NCBI RefSeq assembly: GCF_018614075.1
Contig: NZ_JAGGOZ010000091.1
Coordinates: forward strand, 1-44,667
DNA from: Streptomyces sp. ISL-94
GTDB taxonomy: Bacteria > Actinomycetota > Actinomycetes > Streptomycetales > Streptomycetaceae
DNA: 44,667 nucleotides
Reading direction: 5' to 3'
The position numbers and the translations under genes are program-made. Every line of letters starts with the position of its first letter. Within the stretch, counting starts at the first letter, position 1. Shown piece by piece: positions 34,552 through 43,400 of this stretch. The notes under the pieces were generated by a model. It saw only the letters and a list, made by a program, of their open reading frames with translations. It made no database searches and had not been told where the DNA came from.

Positions 34552-34580
34552 AGCCGTCTGACGGCAACGCCGACGGCAAC
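34552..34580. repeat. right attachment-type direct repeat (att) of the integrative element
   Basis: This repeat is identical to 26918-26946 except for one C/T difference. The two copies enclose about 7.6 kb holding int, xis, repSA, traB and both regulators. Neither copy lies in a recognisable tRNA gene, unlike pSAM2. Confidence 0.75.
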
Positions 34581-34656
34581 AGGGAGGCACAAGAGGGCAC
34601 TTCCACGCACATCCACGGACTGGCCGAATTGCGTTGACCTGCAAAAACGCAGATGA

Positions 34657-35100
34657 CGACACCTCAGCCCGCACACGTACTATGTGCTGGCAGGAGCCAC
34701 GCCCGTACTCGTTCACAATTGCGGCGACGGGGATGGTTATCTTTACCGCGGAGTCCCGAACGAGCATTACAAGTATGACGATGCTCTGGAAGGGCGAGCC
34801 GTCCCGCTTGGTGGGCATTCCGATCCGGGTCGGCATGCGGGTGGCAACACCAACAGCGAATTCACCTCGTGGACTCACGACTACGAGGACGTTGCTCTCG
34901 ACGCGGCCGAGGAGCTCGGTCCGGGAGGCATCGTAATGCGGATTCCTCACGCCAGCGTCCCGGCCGGGAGAGACGTTCGTATTCGTGGAACTGAGCATGA
35001 AGTTTATGAAGAGTCGGAGCATGCGCTGCGTGGAGTGATTGAAGGCGCAGAGATCAGTATCAATAGAGGGCCGTGGTTCAGGCCGGGCGGTGGCGGATAG
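34657..35100 (+). pseudogene. C-terminal toxin tip of a polymorphic toxin (ADP-ribosyltransferase-like), orphaned
   Basis: After a stop at 34654, the frame reads SPHTYYVLAGATPVLVHNC. This is the characteristic end of the pretoxin/HINT segment that precedes toxin domains in large secreted polymorphic toxins. A domain of about 130 residues follows (YLYRGVP, GGNTNSEFTSWTHDYEDVA, GPGGIVMRIP, HALRGVIEGAEISINRGPW). The YRG / FTSWT / late acidic layout recalls the R-S-E triad of ADP-ribosyltransferases, but this is inference. There is no secretion or repeat region, so it is a detached tip. A putative immunity gene follows 57 nt later, as is usual for these systems. Confidence 0.65.
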
Positions 35101-35157
35101 CCCGCTACAGGGTTCCCATCTGAGATCAGGCAGTTCGCAGATTCATTGGAGAGGTTC

Positions 35158-35526
35158 GTGGAAAGAAGTCGCCTTGCACAACTCCTCGCCGGGGCTGATG
35201 AAGTGCGGCTTCTTTCGCGAGCTGCCCTCGGTACAGGCGTCGATTACAAGGTCTGGCCTGAAGCGGTCGAAACCCGGCGTCTCGTTTCTATCTACGAGAG
35301 GCGAGAGCGTGGAACCCGGCGCTCTGGACAACCTTCACTTGGCTTCGCTGAAGCGCTCGATGCACTTCGCGCCTATGGTGGTGCCGAGCTTGCAATAGGG
35401 TTCATCGATGATCGGCGCCGAGGTGGATATTACTTCCAGCTCTTCCTGGATCCAGAATTTGGTTCGGTCGTTGCTTGTTTCGGGGTGAAATCAACTGGGT
35501 CAACTGGGGATCTTCCGGATTCTTAG
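35158..35526 (+). CDS. putative immunity protein (copy 1)
   Basis: The 122-aa protein starts VERSRLAQLLAGADEVRLLS, and its core is QPSLGFAEALDALRAYG, then AELAIGFIDDRRRGGYYF. It aligns without gaps to the protein at 36120-36497, including RPSLGF/QPSLGF and GFIDDR(K/R)RGGY. GTG 35158 is chosen because it matches the start of the second copy and has GGAGAGG just upstream. I do not recognise the family by name. Its place directly after a toxin tip, duplicated together with that tip, argues for an immunity role. Confidence 0.7.
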   Translation: MERSRLAQLLAGADEVRLLSRAALGTGVDYKVWPEAVETRRLVSIYERRERGTRRSGQPSLGFAEALDALRAYGGAELAIGFIDDRRRGGYYFQLFLDPEFGSVVACFGVKSTGSTGDLPDS

Positions 35527-35796
35527 GTGAACGCCTTGAAACAAGTCCCCAGGTGGGATTCCCAGAGGGCATGAGTCTGTGCGGTCGACCCAGAGAGGCC
35601 GGTAGCCCGGTTTCTGCGGGGTCGGGCAGTGTCAGGCTGTATCTATATGAGCTGAAAAGGTTCGCCGGGACGGCCCTTCGACGTTCGGACCCGATCGGAC
35701 CGGACCGGCGGTGCGATGGCCATTGCGGACCGGACCGATCCTCGACCGACTGTGACCGGTTGATCTTCACGATCGGGTGACCTGCGAAGTACGGGA
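35527..35796. other. spacer between the two toxin/immunity copies
   Basis: No recognisable gene is seen in these 270 nt. A frame containing VRLYLYELKRFAGTALRRSD runs through part of it without any family match. Short CGGACCGGA-like repeats occur around 35697-35740. Confidence 0.4.
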
Positions 35797-36109
35797 CTAG
35801 AAGGTCGAGCTGTTCCGATCGGCGGTCCGTCCACTCCGGCGAGTCACGTAGGTGGCAACAATACTGACAGTCCATACACTTCCTGGAGCCATGCCGAGGG
35901 GAGAGCCCAGGAGGAGGTTGACGATTGGGGACCGGGCTCAGTGGTGATGCGAATCCGACGCTCCGATGTGGATCCGAGTAGGGATATTCGGGTTCATGAC
36001 AAGGACATCGACTCCGGGTTCTTCGAGGAGGAGCATCTACTCGAAGGGATCATTGAAGCGGCGGAGATCAGGATAGGAAATGGCCCATGGTTCAATCCGC
36101 GATCACAAT
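35797..36109 (+). pseudogene. second toxin-tip remnant, paralogue of 34657-35100
   Basis: From CTA at 35797 the frame reads LEGRAVPIGGPSTPASHVGG, then NNTDSPYTSWSHAEG, GPGSVVMRIR and HLLEGIIEAAEIRIGNGPWF. This follows copy 1 residue by residue (LEGRAVPLGGHSDPGRHAGG, NTNSEFTSWTHD, GPGGIVMRIP, HALRGVIEGAEISINRGPWF). The N-terminal part (HINT end, YRGVP) is lost; upstream similarity breaks by a frameshift near 35790. There is no start codon context. It ends with TAG at 36107, ten bases before the second immunity gene. Confidence 0.8.
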
Positions 36110-36119
36110 AGGGGTGCAC

Positions 36120-36497
36120 GTGGAGCGAGATGAGCTGATGCAAGCGTTCGCTGTCGAATCCGCTGTCAACTCGCAGGCTAAGAGTGCTCTTGCCGCTGGG
36201 GCGCCGTTCGAAATCTGGCCAGCAAGAATGCCTGCGGCGAGACTACATCACACCTACGCCCGGCGGTTGCGGAGACTGCAGAAACTCGAGCGCCCATCAT
36301 TGGGTTTCGAGGAGGCGGTGGCCAGCCTCGCGGAAATCGGTAATCAGGAACTTCTGGTCGGGTTTATCGATGACCGAAAGAGGGGAGGGTATCGCTTTAT
36401 GGTGTTCCTCAGTGCTGATCTTACGCGGGTGATCGCATGCATCGGCCTGATAGTTCCCTCGCAAGATGTGTTTGATGCTGATGTAACGAAGGAGTAG
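36120..36497 (+). CDS. putative immunity protein (copy 2)
   Basis: The 125-aa protein is paralogous to 35158-35526. Both begin with VER, share (E/D)xWP near residue 32, PSLGFxEAxxxL in the middle, GFIDDR(K/R)RGGY near 85 and ACxG near 105. GTG 36120 has AGGGG six bases upstream. It remains intact although its cognate toxin copy is a remnant, the pattern expected of an orphan immunity gene kept to protect against kin carrying that toxin. Confidence 0.7.
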   Translation: MERDELMQAFAVESAVNSQAKSALAAGAPFEIWPARMPAARLHHTYARRLRRLQKLERPSLGFEEAVASLAEIGNQELLVGFIDDRKRGGYRFMVFLSADLTRVIACIGLIVPSQDVFDADVTKE

Positions 36498-36609
36498 AGA
36501 CTCACATCAGTGTGTCCGGCATAGCCGAGGAGGTGGGTAAGTGAAGTTGAGTATGCGCCCTGGATTTCCGTTCCACGCGAAATAAGGCGCTGTCGACCGT
36601 TACAGCGTC

Positions 36610-36647
36610 CAGCGGCCCCACCGGATGTGTTTCCGGTGGGGCCGCTG
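36610..36647. terminator. strong hairpin at the 3' side of the second integrase remnant
   Basis: CAGCGGCCCCACCGGA and TCCGGTGGGGCCGCTG form perfect 16-bp arms around a 6-nt loop. It lies just left of a GACGGCA-rich repeat and the int2 stop, the same order (hairpin, repeat, int end) as at 26880-26948. Confidence 0.85.
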
Positions 36648-36652
36648 GGGTG

Positions 36653-36677
36653 TCTGACGGCAGTAGTTGACGGCAAC
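36653..36677. repeat. att-like repeat beside the second integrase
   Basis: TCTGACGGCA, then GTAGT, then TGACGGCAAC parallels the att repeats at 26918 and 34552, which carry GACGGCAAC twice. The spacing between the two half-copies differs by one base. It ends two bases before the int2 stop codon, so it is probably the left attachment site of a second, related element. Confidence 0.55.
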
Positions 36678-36678
36678 A

Positions 36679-37868
36679 TCAGCAGACGGCCGTTGCGCAA
36701 GGCGGTGGGCCAGCGCTGGCATCTGAACCGGTGGTGGCCTCGGTGGGGTTGTGGAGCGTGTGGCCGAGGAGGTCGACGGCGTCGCGCTGGAGGCGGAGCC
36801 GGACGTGGGCGTAGACGGTGGCGGTGGCGCCGATGTGAGCGTGACCGAGGAGCTCTTTGATCAAGACGAGTTCGACGCCTTGCTCCAGGAGCAGGGTGGC
36901 GGTGGAGTGCCGTAGGTCGTGGAAGCGGATGCGGCGGAGCCCGGCCCGATCGAGGAGTGCACGGAAGCTGCGATTGAGGTTCGCGGGGTCGATCGGCCCT
37001 CCCGCCGGCGTGGTGAAGACGAGTCCGCTGTCCTTCCAGCCTTCCGCTGCTGCCTGACGTTCTGCTTCCTGCGCTTCACGGTGTTCTTTCAACGAGTGGA
37101 TGCCCTCGCTGGGGAGGGCGATGCGCCGTTCGGATGCGCGGGTTTTGGTGGGCAGGGTGGTCAGTCCGCCGGTCTGGGTGCGCTGGAGGGTGCGGCGGAT
37201 GTTGGCAGTGCCGGCACTGAGGTCGACGTCGTCCCACTGAAGGCCGAGAAGTTCGCCCTTGCGGAGGCCAGTGCGGAGGGCGAGTTCGTACAGCGCGCGC
37301 AGGCGGTTGCTGCGGGCGGCGGTGAGGAACTGGCGGGCTTCGTCGGCCGTGAGTGGTTCGAAGCGGCGCGGGCGTGGTGTGCCAGTGCGGACGTTGCGGG
37401 CCACGTTTCGCATGATCTCCTCCTCGCGAACGGCGTGCTCCAGGGCCGACTTGAGTACGGAGTGGATGTACGCCAGCGTCAGTGGGGAGAGCGGCTTGGA
37501 GCAGCACGTTCCGGCGTCGCAGCAACGGGGCTGATCGCGGCGGGCGTCGATGCTTCGGGCGCAGCACTGGCAGGCGGTGCGGAGCTGGTTGAGCCAGGTG
37601 CGGACGTCCTTGGCGGTGAGCTTGGCGAGCTTCTTCTTGCCCAGGCCGGGGATGAGGTGCTGGTGCACGCAGGCGGTGTAGCGGGTGTGGGTGTTCTCGC
37701 GGAGGTGGTGGACGGCGACGTTCTCCAGCCAGTACGTGAGGTACGCGCTGACACTGCCCTGTGCGGACGGCACGGGGACGCCGCGGTTGCTGGTGGCGAT
37801 CTTCTCGGTGAGCTTGGCCAGGGCTTCCTTGCGGCTGGTGCCGTAGACGCGGACGCGCTTGCGTGTAC
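36679..37868 (-). pseudogene. int: second tyrosine integrase, 5'-truncated
   Basis: The frame encodes about 396 residues closely related to the integrase at 26948-28216. It keeps GLRKGE, HDLRH, LLGHAHIG and VYAHVR with the catalytic tyrosine, and the same CxCC / CC / CC cysteine cluster (CQCC, RCC, TCC). Similarity begins at KRVRVYGTSRKEALAKLTEK; the first 35-40 residues and the start are missing, replaced near 37868 by transposase DNA. An internal ATG at 37773 would give 364 aa without the arm-binding domain. No xis or rep gene follows, so the element is dead. Confidence 0.88.
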
Positions 37869-37879
37869 CGAGTCTCGGA

Positions 37880-38003
37880 TTCCGTCATCGCCTGTTCGCG
37901 TAACACCTGTGGACCAAGGACACCGCGCTCCTGGCAGCCCTCACCACCGCATGCCCCGAGATAGCCGAACTCTCCGCACTCGTCGGCAGGGCGGACAAGA
38001 TTA
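37880..38003 (+). pseudogene. ISL3-type transposase internal fragment
   Basis: The plus strand reads FRHRLFA, a TAA stop, then HLWTKDTALLAALTTACPEI, then AELSALVGRADK. This resembles the HLxxxxALxAAxxACPEM region of ISL3-family transposases. It is about 40 codons, has no start, contains an internal stop and is oriented against the neighbouring N-terminal fragment. Confidence 0.45.
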
Positions 38004-38009
38004 GTTCGA

Positions 38010-38404
38010 CATCTTGCAGTGCGGGCCGCCGCCCGGCCGCATAACTCTTTGACCACCTTCGACACCTGGCCTGTCAGACGCGCGGTGGGACGTTGATGGC
38101 GCTCCAGCAGCCCTGGAACCTGTTCGCGGAAGGTCTGCCGCCGACAGCCCAGGACGGGGCAGACCAGGCGCCGGACCCGGACGCGGACCACGACGCGGCG
38201 GCCATCCACCGGCACGTCCGCCACCGTCCGGTGGTGGTACCCGTGCACCTTCCCCGTCGGCACCCGGCACATCGGGCAGGGCACCGGAACATCCTGGGTC
38301 CGGGCCGTGACCCGGATTGCCTCACCACCATCCGCCACATCTTCGATGACCAGCGCGGATAACCCGGAAAACACCACAGCGACAAGGGAGTTGACGCTAT
38401 CCAT
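38010..38404 (-). pseudogene. ISL3-family transposase N-terminal fragment
   Basis: From ATG 38404 the frame encodes the ISL3-type start: VVFSGLSALVIEDVADGGEA, a zinc-ribbon-like CPMCRVPTGKVHGYHHRTV, then VDGRRVVVRVRVRRLVCPVL, GCRRQTFREQVPGLLERHQR and LTGQVSKVVKELCGRAAART. The similarity ends near 38010 before the catalytic DDE region. It abuts an inverted piece of a similar transposase and the truncated integrase, so insertion and later rearrangement destroyed both. Confidence 0.8.
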
Positions 38405-38494
38405 GCCTCATGATGCCAGGCAGAGACGCACCGTCACCACCGACTACGGAACAGAGCCGAACGTTTTACAGTCCCCGTCACAACGGAGCGGCAG

Positions 38495-38567
38495 AGAAGT
38501 CGGAACGGTTCAGATCGAGGAGTTGCAAGAGCGGGTGGAGCTTGTGGAGCGCGGCGAGCGCCTATGA
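38495..38567 (+). pseudogene. possible 3' tail of a KorSA-like regulator
   Basis: The frame ends TVQIEELQERVELVERGERL and stop. The IEELxERVExxE heptads resemble the coiled-coil end of the regulator at 31788-32666 (RIEELEERVERLEG). It would be the surviving tail of the second element's regulator. The match is short and coiled coils are low-complexity, so this is tentative. Confidence 0.3.
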
Positions 38568-38622
38568 AGGACAGATGTCCTTGGGGGCTACTGCCTCCAG
38601 GGACTTTCCGGCCCTGGCTCGA

Positions 38623-38964
38623 CTACGGCCTCAGGTCGCCCTCATCATCCGTGCCGTCGATTGCATCGAGGTCGTTGCTCGCCGGAGAGGCCAGGCGGGC
38701 ACCCCGACTCACGGCGATCCGGTGCACGGCGATCAGTGCCTCGGTGAGCTGGACTGCCAGGAGCTGGAGTTCCCCGGGGGTCCAGGCGCGCTCCTCAAGG
38801 ACGTCCTGTGCCTCTTCGATGAGGTCGCCGGCCAGGCCGAGCTGAGTGGCCTCCATGTTGTCCGCGAGGCGTGACAAGAACCCGGTCCCGTCGCCCGCGA
38901 GGTAGCACGGCTTGCCCTCGGCTCCGACCCACGGCAGCAGCCTGACATCACCCGTCAGGCTCAC
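38623..38964 (-). CDS. conserved Streptomyces hypothetical protein
   Basis: The 113-aa acidic, mainly helical protein starts LLPWVGAEGKPCYLAGDGTG and continues with FLSRLADNMEATQLGLAGDLI. I recognise the opening from small conserved Streptomyces proteins encoded near Xre/TPR regulators, but no function is established. GTG 38964 overlaps the stop of a 35-aa peptide gene in a GTGA quartet, so both are translated together. Confidence 0.75.
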   Translation of the reverse strand: MSLTGDVRLLPWVGAEGKPCYLAGDGTGFLSRLADNMEATQLGLAGDLIEEAQDVLEERAWTPGELQLLAVQLTEALIAVHRIAVSRGARLASPASNDLDAIDGTDDEGDLRP

Positions 38965-39068
38965 GCGGTCACCCCCGTTCCACCCGTGGCGCAGCGGCTA
39001 TGGCCCGCAGCAGGGGAGGGAAGCCGCAACAACAGCAGCTTGAAGGCATGGGCGATACAGTTCGGCAT
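38961..39068 (-). CDS. small hydrophobic/basic peptide coupled to the 113-aa gene
   Basis: This is a 35-codon gene: MPNCIAHAFKLLLLRLPSPA, then AGHSRCATGGTGVTA. AGGAG lies seven bases before the ATG, and the TGA overlaps the next GTG start by 4 nt, which supports real translation. The first half is a short amphipathic or membrane-active helix with LLLLRL. It lies downstream of a TPR regulator remnant on the same strand. It could be a signal or leader peptide, or simply a coupling ORF; I cannot tell. Confidence 0.6.
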   Translation of the reverse strand: MPNCIAHAFKLLLLRLPSPAAGHSRCATGGTGVTA

Positions 39069-39212
39069 GTCGACGCTCCTACAAGGCATTGGCCACGCCC
39101 CCGGACCGTCCACCACGGTCGCGGGGGTCTTCCGACCCTTGCATCGTGGCGACAGCAGGAGGCCGGAACTATCAGACATCGCTGATAGCCCCGGCCACTG
39201 CTTGACGTTCCG

Positions 39213-39640
39213 TCACATACCGAGCCATGAACCGTAGCTGTTGAAGCTCTCCGGCATCCTGCGCCTGGCCGACTCCAGCCCGGCATACGTCTCGCGCGCC
39301 GTCGGGTGGTACCGCGTCTGCTGTGGCGCCAGCTTGCGCGCGGCCAGCAGGCTCTTGAACGCTGTGTCGGTCCGGCCGGTGCACATCTGTGCCCGAGCCA
39401 CCTCCACGTGGTGATGCGCGAGCCGGGATGGCGGCCACCCTTCCGGAATCACCGTCTCCTCCGCCGTCCGCACTGCCTCCGGATACAGGTCGAGTTCAGC
39501 CAGCACACTCACCCGGTGCACACCGACGTTCGTCGGCCCGAACGACAACCAGTGGACCTTCTCCGCCGGCCCCGTCCGCTCCGCGATGCGGCTCGCCTCG
39601 CCGAGATGCGCCTCTGCGGCGTCCCGGTCCTTCTCCCTTC
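39213..39640 (-). pseudogene. C-terminal TPR part of an Xre-type regulator
   Basis: The frame reads EKDRDAAEAHLGEASRIAER, TGPAEKVHWLSFGPTNVGVH, LDLYPEAVRTAEETVIPEGW, HVEVARAQMCTGRTDTAF and YAGLESARRRMPESFNSYGS. These are tetratricopeptide-like repeats ending as in Streptomyces Xre/TPR transcription regulators. No helix-turn-helix or start is found upstream; family similarity fades beyond about 39640. It is therefore a truncated remnant whose neighbours downstream (peptide and 113-aa protein) are what such regulators usually accompany. Confidence 0.6.
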
Positions 39641-39866
39641 GACACCAGAACGGTACCCCCGGCCAGTTCCAGGGGAACGGCGATTGGCCCCCACCATCCG
39701 GCGGGGGTCATCGCGCATCCGACCACGGCCCGGCCTCGGCCCGCCGGGCAGCCTGGCGAGGCCGTCGGTGTTCTCGTCCTGGACGGCGCGTCGGAACGCG
39801 GGTTGATTGTCCGATTAGACTAGATTTGCGGTCGTATGTGATTCCGGTGTTCCTGGAGGGACAGGC

Positions 39867-40088
39867 ATGACGATCGATCTGAGCAAGGTTCTGGACAAGG
39901 CCTGGGAGGACAAGCCGCTCGCCGAGATCCTCTCCGCGCCCGTGGCCGCGCTGAAGGGGGTCACCGACAAGGACGGTGAGCTGCTTCAGGAGGCGTTCGG
40001 GGTCAGGACCGTCGCCGACTTCGGGCAGCTGAAGTACGCGCGGTGGGCGCACGCGCTCGTTGCGCTGAATCAGACCACCAAGGCGTAA
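39867..40088 (+). CDS. conserved 73-aa hypothetical protein
   Basis: This small helical protein reads LSKVLDKAWEDKPLAEILSA, then PVAALKGVTDKDGELLQEAF, GVRTVADFGQLKYARWAHAL. The central VAALKGVTDKDGELLQEAFGVRTVADF resembles a helix-hairpin-helix-like unit, as in proteins where GV-S-ADL motifs bind DNA or partners. I do not know a function. GGAGGG precedes the ATG. Its stop codon directly abuts the stop of the convergent hemerythrin remnant. Confidence 0.75.
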   Translation: MTIDLSKVLDKAWEDKPLAEILSAPVAALKGVTDKDGELLQEAFGVRTVADFGQLKYARWAHALVALNQTTKA

Positions 40089-40495
40089 TCAGCCGGCGGC
40101 GTGCAGCTCGTGGTCCGGGTGGGCCGTACGCCAGCCGGCGAGGGAGCGGTCCCATTCGTCGCCCGCCAGGGCGGTGAGGGAGGCCGGGAAGAGGCCGTCC
40201 TCATCCTTCGCGATGTGGTGGAGCTCGTCCATCGCGCCGCGGAACTCGTTCGCTCCGAACGGGGACGAGAGGTCCACCTTCGTGAGGAAGGCCGCCAGGT
40301 CGCGGTGTTCCGACGTCAGCGCCGCGATGTAGTCCGCGTACTCGGGGTCCGTTGACATGACTGCGAAAAGGTTGGTCCGTCCTCCTCACCCTTCCAGTGG
40401 GCGAGGAGGACGGCCTGCATGTCCGAGATGAGGGCGCGGGCCTTTGGGAGGTCGCCCGTGTCCAGGGCGCGCAGGGCGTCGCCCATCGTTTGGGG
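40089..40495 (-). pseudogene. hemerythrin-like (HHE) protein, interrupted
   Basis: The 3' part (40358-40089) encodes MSTDPEYADYIAALTSEHRD, then ELHHIAKDEDGLFPASLTAL. These include the SEHRxL and HxxxDEDGLF iron-ligand segments of a bacterial hemerythrin-like protein. The matching 5' half lies just upstream in the same frame (MGDALRALDTGDLPKARALI, LLAHWEG) but is separated by TGA at 40398-40400 within a scrambled EEDGLF repeat, which suggests an insertion/deletion pair. The remaining N-terminus is cut by the cobN stop. A short protein from ATG 40358 would lack half the four-helix bundle. Confidence 0.65.
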
Positions 40496-40498
40496 CTC

Positions 40499-43400
40499 TT
40501 AGCCGGATTCGGCTTCCAGGTTGCCTTCCGTGTCCAGGTAGACCTGGCGGAGGGATTCGAGGATCTGGGGGTCCGGCTTTTCCCACATACCGCGGGATTC
40601 GGCCTCCAGGAGGCGTTCCGCGATGCCGTGCAGGGCCCAGGGGTTGGCCTCCTCCAGGAAGGCGCGGTTCTCCGGGTCCAGGACGTAGGTTTCCGTGAGC
40701 TTGTCGTACATCCAGTCCGCGACCACGCCCGTCGTGGCGTCGTAGCCGAAGAGGTAGTCGACCGTCGCCGCGAGTTCGAAGGCGCCCTTGTAGCCGTGGC
40801 GGCGCATCGCCTCGATCCACTTCGGGTTGACCACTCGGGCGCGGAAGACGCGCGAGGTTTCTTCCACCAGGGTGCGGGTCTTGACGGTTTCGGGGCGGGT
40901 GGAGTCGCCGATGTACGCCTCCGGGGCCGTGCCGCGCAGGGCGCGGACAGTGGCCACCATGCCGCCGTGGTACTGGAAGTAGTCGTCGGAGTCCGCGATG
41001 TCGTGCTCGCGGGTGTCGGTGTTCTTGGCGGCTACGGTGATGCGCTTGTACGCCGTTTCCATTTCGGCGCGGGCCGGGCGGCCCTCCAAGCCGCGGCCGT
41101 ACGCGTAGCCGCCCCAGACCGTGTAGACCTCCGCGAGGTCGGCGTCCGTACGCCAGTCGCGGGAGTCGATGAGCTGGAGGATGCCGGCCCCGTACGTACC
41201 CGGGCGCGAGCCGAAGATACGGGTCGTGGCGCGGCGTTCGTCGCCGTGCACGGCGAGGTCCGCCTGGGCGTGGGCTCGGACGTAGTTCTCCGAGGCCGGC
41301 TCGTCGAGCGAGGCCGCCAGGCGGACCGCGTCGTCGAGGAGGCCGATCACGTGCGGGAAGGCGTCGCGGAAGAAGCCCGAGATGCGGAGGGTGACGTCGA
41401 TGCGGGGGCGGCCCAGCTCCGCGAGGGGGATGGGCTCCAGGCCGGTGACGCGGCGCGAGGCCTCGTCCCAGACCGGGCGGATGCCCAGCAGGGAGAGGGC
41501 TTCCGCCACGTCGTCGCCCGAGGTGCGCATCGCGCTGGTGCCCCACAGGGACAGGCCGACGGAGGCCGGCCACTCGCCGTTGTCCGTGCGGTAGCGGGTG
41601 AGGAGGGACTCGGCCAGGGCCTGGCCCGTCTCCCACGCCAGGCGGGAGGGGACGGCCTTCGGGTCCACCGAGTAGAAGTTGCGGCCGGTGGGGAGCACGT
41701 TGACCAGGCCGCGGAGGGGGGAGCCGGAGGGGCCCGCCGGGATGAAGCGGCCGTCCAGGGCGGCGACCACGTGGGCGATCTCGTCCGTGGTGCCGGCCAG
41801 GCGGGGGACGACCTCCCGGGCCGCGAAGTCCAGTACGGCCGCCACGTCCGCCGAGTATCCGGCCGCGACCGAAGCCACCGCCTCCGGGGCCCAGTTCGCG
41901 TCCTCCATCGCCTGGACCAGGGCGCGCGCCTGCTCCTCGACGGCGTCCGCCGAGGTGCGGGTGGCCGCGGACTCGTCCAGGCCGAGAGCTTCGCGCAGAC
42001 CCGGAAGGGCCGTCGTACCGCCCCAGATCTGGCGGGCGCGCAGGATCGCGAGGACCAGGTTGACGCGGGCGGCGCCGGTCGGGGCGCCGCCGAGGACGTG
42101 CAGGCCGTCGCGGATCTGGGCGTCCTTGACCTCGCACAGCCAGCCGTCGACGTGGAGCAGGAAGTCGTCGAAGCCGTCGTCGTCGGGGCGTTCGTCCAGG
42201 CCCAGGTCGTGGTCGAGCTTTGCGGCCTGGATCAGGGTCCAGATCTGGGCGCGGATGGCGGGCAGTTTCGCCGGGTCCATCGCGGAGATCTGGGCGTACT
42301 CGTCCAGGTGCTGTTCCAGGCGCGCGATGTCGCCGTACGACTCCGCGCGGGCCATCGGCGGCACCAGGTGGTCGACCAGGGTGGCGTGCACGCGGCGCTT
42401 GGCCTGGGTGCCCTCGCCCGGGTCGTTGACCAGGAACGGGTAGATGAGGGGGAGGTCGCCGAGGGCGGCGTCCGGGGCGCAGGCGGCGGAGAGGCCGGCG
42501 TTCTTGCCCGGCAGCCATTCGAGGTTGCCGTGCTTGCCGAGGTGGATCATGGCGTCGGCGCCGAAGCCGCCGTCCGAGGACGAGGCCTGGATCCAGCGGT
42601 ATGCCGCCAGGTAGTGGTGCGACGGGGGGAGGTCCGGGTCGTGGTAGATCGCGATCGGGTTCTCGCCGAAGCCGCGCGGCGGCTGGATGAGGATGAGGAG
42701 GTTCCCGCGGCGCAGGGCCGCCAGGACGATGTCGCCCTCCGGGTTCGAGGAGTGGTCCACGAACATGTTGCCGGGGGCCTCGCCCCAGTGCCGCTCGACG
42801 CTCTCGCGCAGTTCGGCGGGGAGGGCGGCGAACCACCGCTTGTAGTCGGCGGCCGGGATGCGGACCGGGTTGCGGGCCAGCTGCTCCTCGGTCAGCCAGT
42901 CCTGGTCGTGGCCGCCGGCCTCGATCAGGGCGCGGATCAGCTCGTCGCCGTCGCCCGAGACCAGGCCCGGGAGTTCGGAGACGGGGCCGAAGTCGTAGCC
43001 CTCGGCGATGAGGGTGCGCAGCAGGTGCACGGCGCTGGCCGGGGTGTCGAGACCGACCGCGTTGCCGATGCGGGAGTGCTTGGTGGGGTACGCGGAGAGG
43101 ACCAGGGCGACCTTCTTGTCGCGGCGGTCGATGTGCCGGAGCCGGGCGTGGCGTACGGCGATCCCCGCGACCCGGGCGGCCCGCTCGGGGTCGGCCACGT
43201 AGGCGGGCAGGCCGTCCTCGTCGAGCTCCTTGAAGGAGAACGGGACGGTGATCAGGCGGCCGTCGAACTCGGGCACCGCGACCTGGGTGGCGGCGTCGAG
43301 GGGGGACAGGCCCTCGTCGTTCTCCTCCCAGGTGGAACGGGAACCCGTCAGGCACAGGGCCTGGAGGATCGGCACGTCGAGGGTGGCGAGCGCGCCCGCG

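Larger units (their letters stand above)
37869..38622. other. transposon-scrambled remnant region
   Basis: No intact gene is present. It contains two ISL3-type transposase fragments in opposite orientation and a short coiled-coil tail that may come from the second element's regulator; each is listed separately. This DNA replaces the missing xis/rep/tra part of the second element. Confidence 0.6.

Noticed and set aside
36919..38004. 361-codon plus-strand frame opposite int2
   Set aside because: Antisense shadow of the integrase remnant; only the last segment near 37880-38003, in a different frame, resembles a transposase.
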